Shown here one piece after another: positions 7,184-10,411 of a DNA stretch of 10,411 nt. Numbering within the stretch: position 1 is the stretch's first letter; every line of letters begins with the position of its first letter. Source of the DNA: Alphaproteobacteria bacterium (lineage in GTDB: Bacteria > Pseudomonadota > Alphaproteobacteria > Rickettsiales > JABSSG01); assembly GCA_022600235.1 (NCBI GenBank), contig JAHZKS010000060.1, positions 1 to 10,411 of the forward strand. Direction: 5' to 3'. Position numbers and translations under genes: made by a program. The notes beneath the pieces are model-generated. The model was not told the origin of the DNA. It worked only from the letters and a program-made list of their open reading frames with translations, and did not search any database.

Positions 7184-7672
7184 TTATTTTTTTTCTGATT
7201 TTGAATCCTTTTTGGATTTATCTTTATCAGGAGCATTAAATATCATCTTCCCTATTAGAGTTTCAAGATTCACAGATGATTGTGTAAATTGTATTGTATC
7301 TCCACCAGCAAACATTTCATCACTGGCACCCGCATCAACAGATACATACTTCTTACCCAGCAAACCATTACTTACTATCCTAATTGAGGAGTCATTAGGG
7401 ATTTTAACAGCTCTCTTTATAGCAATAGACATTACAGCTCTATATGTATCAGTATCTAATCTTAGGTCTCGAACAGATCCGATTTTTATACCACTAAGCA
7501 TTACATCACTCCCAACTATAATACCCTCAACTTGCTCGAACACAGCTTTCAGTGGGTATGTATCACTAAATTTTTTGACATCTGCAACTTTATAAGTAAA
7601 AGCCAGAAAACTTAGCGCTGCTAAAACCACAACAGATCCAATAATAGTTTCAAGTTTATTACTGCTGCTCAT
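7184..7672 (-). CDS. mlaD: MCE-domain lipid transport protein MlaD
   Basis: MlaD is the inner-membrane-anchored substrate-binding subunit of the Mla ABC system that moves phospholipids between the inner and outer membranes. With the start at ATG 7670-7672 it has 162 residues: one N-terminal membrane anchor (about 8-27), an MCE domain (about 39-116) with the hallmark VGSDVMLSGIKIGSV (53-67) and SNGLLGKKYVSVD, then a short tail ending in a lysine-rich stretch. The open frame extends upstream to a GTG at 7703-7705, but AGAGGAGG six bases before the ATG decides the start. It overlaps the end of the NDUFA12-like gene by 14 bases. The ATPase and permease partners MlaF and MlaE are not in the window. 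It is the last gene of its cluster; no clear terminator follows. Confidence 0.93.
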   Translation of the reverse strand: MSSSNKLETIIGSVVVLAALSFLAFTYKVADVKKFSDTYPLKAVFEQVEGIIVGSDVMLSGIKIGSVRDLRLDTDTYRAVMSIAIKRAVKIPNDSSIRIVSNGLLGKKYVSVDAGASDEMFAGGDTIQFTQSSVNLETLIGKMIFNAPDKDKSKKDSKSEKK

Positions 7673-8015
7673 AATCAGCCTCCTCTTCACTAATTTTCCA
7701 TACACTCAAATTCGATGCAGGTTTATTTGTTTTAGTAATACAGTTCTTAATGCCTGTAAGGTTAGGCAAGTGTTCTTTTTGCCAGCCCTCTATCTGAGTC
7801 TCCTCTGCAGATGGAGCTTCATCTTTTAAACCATGAAGCCAAGCATGCCACATAGGCGGGACTTTTGTAGGCTCTATAATTCCTTTATATTTAACCACTC
7901 TCTTAAATGCACCTTTTTTATCACAATAATGAGACTGATAATATTTATTACCATATATATCTCTACCAACCATATTGTAAGCGAACTTCAACTTTATTCT
8001 ATCTAAAAAGCCCAT
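7659..8015 (-). CDS. NDUFA12-like NADH:ubiquinone oxidoreductase accessory subunit
   Basis: This 118-residue protein matches the bacterial form of NDUFA12 (B17.2), an accessory subunit on the peripheral arm of respiratory complex I that is conserved in mitochondria and alphaproteobacteria. Recognisable motifs are GRDIYGNKYYQ (17-27), RVVKYKG (39-45) and VPPMWHAWLHG (52-62), the signature tryptophan and histidine block of the family. It has no signal peptide or membrane segment, which fits a cytoplasm-facing subunit. The ATG is six bases after the rnhA stop, with a short GGGAG directly upstream. Its last 14 bases overlap the start of mlaD; linkage of these two genes recurs in alphaproteobacteria. 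The tail beyond about residue 70 is less conserved in my recollection of the family. Core complex I genes are elsewhere. Confidence 0.92.
   Translation of the reverse strand: MGFLDRIKLKFAYNMVGRDIYGNKYYQSHYCDKKGAFKRVVKYKGIIEPTKVPPMWHAWLHGLKDEAPSAEETQIEGWQKEHLPNLTGIKNCITKTNKPASNLSVWKISEEEADYEQQ
7679..7686 (-). promoter_or_regulatory. Ribosome binding site deciding the mlaD start
   Basis: AGAGGAGG on the minus strand lies six bases before ATG 7670-7672. It is the strongest Shine-Dalgarno match in the window and lies inside the coding sequence of the NDUFA12-like gene. It favours the short mlaD product over the upstream GTG start. Confidence 0.8.
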
Positions 8016-8021
8016 ATCTCC

Positions 8022-8459
8022 CTATTTTTTATACTTATCTCTCATTTTTACAGCAATCTGGTCAACTTTCTCATTAAAGTGATTTCCACTATGACCTTTG
8101 ACCCAGTGCCACTTTATCTCATGACTTTCTCTCACCATATCGAGCTCTTTCCATAAATCTACGTTTTTTATATCTTTTTTATTGGAACCTTTCCAATTTC
8201 TATTTTTCCAACTATCAATCCACTCTGAGATTCCTGTCTTAACATACTTACTATCTGTATATAAGTCTATTGAACAAGGTTCTTTCAGTGCTTCTAAGGT
8301 TTTTATTGCAGCAAGAAGCTCCATCCTGTTATTTGTTGTATCTACCTCTCCTCCAGACACCTCTTTTTCCACTCCATTATAAACTATAATACCTGCCCAT
8401 CCTCCAGGGCCAGGGTTACCAGAACAAGCGCCGTCTGTATAAATCTTTACTTTCTTCAT
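8022..8459 (-). CDS. rnhA: Ribonuclease HI
   Basis: RNase HI cleaves the RNA strand of RNA-DNA hybrids, removing R-loops and residual primers. The 145-residue protein is the usual length and keeps all catalytic residues: D9 (YTDGACSGNPGPGGW), E47 (NNRMELLA), D69 (YTDSKYV) and D133 (NEKVDQIA), plus H123 in KGHSG. It has the basic-protrusion region SWKNRNWKG typical of the E. coli type. The ATG at 8457-8459 has no Shine-Dalgarno sequence; it lies 26 bases after trpS. The stop TAG is six bases from the next gene, so it is part of a compact five-gene cluster. Confidence 0.97.
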   Translation of the reverse strand: MKKVKIYTDGACSGNPGPGGWAGIIVYNGVEKEVSGGEVDTTNNRMELLAAIKTLEALKEPCSIDLYTDSKYVKTGISEWIDSWKNRNWKGSNKKDIKNVDLWKELDMVRESHEIKWHWVKGHSGNHFNEKVDQIAVKMRDKYKK

Positions 8460-8485
8460 TTTAATAGTAATCAGTTAAAAATATG

Positions 8486-9478
8486 TTAAACAAAGCCAAC
8501 TTTTTGCTTCACATCTCGTAGAGTTTTTTGCGCTATCTCGGATGCATTAATCCTCCCCTCTTCCAGCACAGATTTTATATGATCCTTATCTTTTATAAGA
8601 TTATCATATTCAGTTTTAATATGCTTAAATGTATCAATAACAACCTCTGCCACAGCCTCTTTTAAATCACTAGTACCCTTAGAGACAAATTCTTTTTCCA
8701 CATCTTTAATAGATACACCAGATAAACCTGAATAAATACCAATCAAATTAGATATCTCTGGCCTTTTTTCTTTGTCATAATACACCTCTCTAATAGCATC
8801 AGATTTTGCTTTCTTAAACTTCTTTGCAATTATCTCTGCATCATCTGTGATGCTTATTCTTGAATATTCTGATTCATCTGACTTACTCATTTTCTTTGTG
8901 CCATCTCGCAAAGACATAATTCTTGCATTTTCTTTAGGAATAAGGTGCTCTGGAATCTTGAAAACATTAGAATTTGTTTGCCTATTAAATGCCTCAGCTA
9001 TATCACGAGTTAATTCCACATGCTGTTTCTGATCTTCACCTACTGGCACATAATCTACCTGGTAAAGCAAAATATCAGCTGCTTGCAACACAGGGTAACC
9101 ATACAACCCTAGAGATGAATTCTCTTTATACTTAGATGATTTCTCCTTATATTGCGTCATCCTATTTAACCATCCATTTGGTGTAAAACATCCTAATATC
9201 CAACCCAATTCTGAATGCTCAGGGACACTAGATTGAACAAATATAGGACATTTTTTATAATCTAATCCGCAAGCAAGATATGTAGCAGTTAGAGAAAATA
9301 TGCTTTCCGATAATTTTTTAGGATCTTGGAATACAGTAATAGCATGAAGATCTGCTATAAATGCTCTTGCATCATAACCTTCATCAATACATTTTAACCA
9401 GCTCTTTATAGCACCTAAATAATTTCCTAAGTGTATTACTTGAGTTGGCTGTATACCTGAAATAATTTTTTTTCTCAT
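8486..9478 (-). CDS. trpS: Tryptophanyl-tRNA synthetase
   Basis: TrpRS activates tryptophan with ATP and charges tRNA-Trp in the cytoplasm. The 330-residue class I synthetase shows SGIQPTQVIHLGNYLGA (7-23) with the HIGH-like HLGN, QAADILLYQVDYVPVGEDQ (132-150) in the tryptophan and ATP pocket, and KMSKS (196-200). A TTG codon precedes the ATG in frame, but AGAGG four bases before ATG 9476-9478 fits that start and would be too close to the TTG. Its ATG shares one base with the TGA stop of the preceding CinA-like gene, an arrangement expected to couple their translation. The full set of signature motifs suggests an active enzyme. Confidence 0.97.
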   Translation of the reverse strand: MRKKIISGIQPTQVIHLGNYLGAIKSWLKCIDEGYDARAFIADLHAITVFQDPKKLSESIFSLTATYLACGLDYKKCPIFVQSSVPEHSELGWILGCFTPNGWLNRMTQYKEKSSKYKENSSLGLYGYPVLQAADILLYQVDYVPVGEDQKQHVELTRDIAEAFNRQTNSNVFKIPEHLIPKENARIMSLRDGTKKMSKSDESEYSRISITDDAEIIAKKFKKAKSDAIREVYYDKEKRPEISNLIGIYSGLSGVSIKDVEKEFVSKGTSDLKEAVAEVVIDTFKHIKTEYDNLIKDKDHIKSVLEEGRINASEIAQKTLRDVKQKVGFV

Positions 9479-10230
9479 CAAACCTCTGAAAAATTTATAC
9501 CATACTTTTTTAACTCTTTTTTTAACTCTAAGAAAGCTTCTTCAATATCAATAGGGTTCTGCCCTCTTACAACCATTACAGTTCCCCATTCCTCGTTTTC
9601 TCTGAACGGATAACTCCCAAATTGCAATTTGTCATATTTATCTTGTGCGTTCTGCAATATATCCTTTATAGCACTTTCTCCAATAAAAACCTTAATATTC
9701 TTAGAAATAAATTTCTCTCCTCTTTCTAACTCTTCTTCAATATTTTCAAACATAGACTTCACAATATCCGGAATACCAGCTAATACATAAACATTTTCTA
9801 TGTTGAACCCCGGACAACCGCTGAGAGAATTTTTTATCAGCTCTGCTCCTACTGGAACATCAGCCATCACAGCAGACTCATTCTTTATTACTTTTCCTTT
9901 CTTTTTTAAGTGCCTCTTAATCATATCGAACGCCTCTGCACTTCTTTTTAAAGAAACCCCAAAAGCTTTTGCGATACTTGGTGCAGTAATGTCATCATGC
10001 GTAGGACCAATGCCACCAGTTGTAAAAACATATTTATGCTTCTTCCTTAGCACGTTTACAGAATCAACAATCTGATCTTCATCATCTTGCACCATATGCA
10101 CTTCAACTAAAATAATACCAATATCAGAAAGCTTATTTGCTATAAACTGAACATTAAGATCTTGTGTTCTACCAGATAGTATTTCATTTCCTATAATAAG
10201 GATCGCAGCTGTAGGTTGATTATTACTCAT
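9478..10230 (-). CDS. MoaB/CinA-type molybdopterin-binding domain protein
   Basis: The 250-residue protein matches the COG1058 group, the N-terminal MoCF_biosynth-like domain of CinA, without the C-terminal nicotinamide-nucleotide amidase domain. Diagnostic segments are IIGNEILSGRTQD (12-24), FTTGGIGPTHDDIT (69-82) and LAGIPDIVKSM (150-160). CinA N-terminal domains have been linked to nucleotide pyrophosphatase activity (ADP-ribose, FAD); a molybdopterin role is doubtful and no cofactor genes are here. Three in-frame ATGs exist (10252, 10237 and 10228), none with a Shine-Dalgarno sequence. I chose 10228-10230 because MSNNQPTAAILIIGN resembles the usual start and because the likely transcription start near 10253 would leave no leader for the first ATG. 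The stop overlaps the trpS ATG by one base. Confidence 0.88.
   Translation of the reverse strand: MSNNQPTAAILIIGNEILSGRTQDLNVQFIANKLSDIGIILVEVHMVQDDEDQIVDSVNVLRKKHKYVFTTGGIGPTHDDITAPSIAKAFGVSLKRSAEAFDMIKRHLKKKGKVIKNESAVMADVPVGAELIKNSLSGCPGFNIENVYVLAGIPDIVKSMFENIEEELERGEKFISKNIKVFIGESAIKDILQNAQDKYDKLQFGSYPFRENEEWGTVMVVRGQNPIDIEEAFLELKKELKKYGINFSEV
9483..9487 (-). promoter_or_regulatory. Ribosome binding site for trpS inside the preceding gene
   Basis: AGAGG on the minus strand lies four bases before ATG 9476-9478, within the last codons of the CinA-like gene. It decides between that ATG and the adjacent TTG. Confidence 0.6.
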
Positions 10231-10244
10231 AAATAACATATAAA
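10216..10244 (+). promoter_or_regulatory. Candidate promoter for map
   Basis: TTGATT (10216-10221, 4 of 6 to consensus) and TATAAA (10239-10244, 5 of 6) are 17 bases apart. The predicted start near 10251 leaves a leader of about 27 bases before ATG 10278. The -35 element lies within the 5' coding end of the CinA-like gene. Chance matches are common in DNA this AT-rich. Confidence 0.4.
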
Positions 10245-10259
10245 TATCAGACATTTACA

Positions 10260-10288
10260 AAAATACATATAAACATCATGGCTGTAAA
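10260..10288 (-). promoter_or_regulatory. Candidate promoter for the CinA-like/trpS/rnhA/mlaD cluster
   Basis: On the minus strand TTTACA (10283-10288, 5 of 6 to consensus) and TATTTT (10260-10265, 4 of 6) are 17 bases apart. Transcription would begin near 10253. The -35 element lies within the first codons of map, so this promoter and the map promoter face each other with nearly coincident start points. Confidence 0.35.
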
Positions 10289-10411
10289 GATTCATACAAA
10301 AGAAGAGTTCAAGAAAATGGAAAAAGCTGGAAAACTAGCAGCTCAAACCCTTGATTATATCACAGAGTTTGTTAAACCAGGAATTACCACTCTTGAACTA
10401 AATAATCTTTG
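10278..10411 (+). CDS. map: Methionine aminopeptidase type I (3' partial)
   Basis: Only the first 44 codons are present; the gene runs off the right edge. The readable N-terminus, MAVKIHTKEEFKKMEKAG then KLAAQTLDYITEFVKPGITT, fits the start of type I methionine aminopeptidases, which remove the initiator methionine from nascent proteins using two metal ions. The pattern of a KM..AG..AA..L helix followed by VKPGITTLEL is characteristic. The metal ligands lie beyond the window and cannot be checked. The ATG at 10278-10280 has no Shine-Dalgarno sequence and follows a promoter candidate at 10216-10244. The gene is divergent from the CinA-like gene, 47 bases from that gene's preferred start. Confidence 0.85.
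   Translation, partial: MAVKIHTKEEFKKMEKAGKLAAQTLDYITEFVKPGITTLELNNL

Noticed and set aside
7203..7219. Small inverted repeat AATCC/GGATT as a terminator for mlaD
   Set aside because: The stem is only five base pairs, lies within the coding sequence and is not followed by a T-tract on the minus strand.
7212..7595. Plus-strand open frame of 127 codons
   Set aside because: It lies wholly antisense to mlaD, whose MCE domain is clear; the translation is Leu/Ser/Pro-rich as expected for a shadow frame.
7673..7705. GTG start extending mlaD by 11 residues
   Set aside because: The strong AGAGGAGG site fits the downstream ATG and the extension would add a basic stretch ahead of the anchor that the family lacks.
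9800..10075. Plus-strand open frame of 91 codons
   Set aside because: It is antisense to the well-supported CinA-like gene and shows no recognisable motif or ribosome binding site.
1..10411. tRNA genes, CRISPR arrays, insertion sequences, prophage or toxin-antitoxin genes
   Set aside because: Almost all of the window is filled by recognisable housekeeping genes, the gaps are short, and no repeat arrays, cloverleaf-like segments or transposase motifs were seen by eye.

Overview
The window is AT-rich (roughly one third G+C by eye) and tightly packed. It looks like the chromosome of an alphaproteobacterium, most likely an obligate intracellular or endosymbiotic member of the Rickettsiales. Support: a mitochondrial-type pyruvate dehydrogenase (separate E1-alpha and E1-beta, with no lipoyl domain fused to E1-beta), a bacterial NDUFA12-type complex I subunit next to mlaD, lysine- and isoleucine-rich proteins, short intergenic gaps and few strong Shine-Dalgarno sequences. 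The assignment below the order level is not supported by anything I can see.

Left edge (1-807): the 3' end of an unrecognised plus-strand gene, then an unrecognised plus-strand gene of 162 codons with its own likely promoter. A strong hairpin at 763-797 with T-tracts on both sides probably terminates transcription from both directions.

Centre (808-7153, minus strand): pdhA, pdhB, pdhC, lpdA and lipA lie head to tail with gaps of 9-27 bases, behind a plausible promoter at 7125-7153. The operon supplies E1, E2 and E3 of the pyruvate dehydrogenase complex together with the lipoyl synthase that makes the cofactor carried by E2. It turns pyruvate into acetyl-CoA for the TCA cycle. A MarC-family membrane protein gene follows, possibly from its own weak promoter, and ends at the shared terminator.

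Right part (7184-10230, minus strand): a second compact cluster of a MoaB/CinA-type domain gene, trpS, rnhA, an NDUFA12-like gene and mlaD. Two junctions overlap: TGA/ATG sharing one base between the CinA-like gene and trpS, and 14 bases between the NDUFA12-like gene and mlaD. The cluster mixes tRNA charging, RNA-DNA hybrid removal, complex I assembly and outer-membrane lipid transport.

Right edge (10231-10411): a divergent plus-strand map gene (methionine aminopeptidase), cut by the window end. No tRNA, rRNA, CRISPR array, insertion sequence or prophage was seen, and no intergenic stretch exceeds 300 bases. I see no convincing new biological system. The items most worth a second look are the orphan gene at 248-736, the charged E2 linker, the non-ATG starts, and the face-to-face promoter candidates at the cinA-like/map junction.
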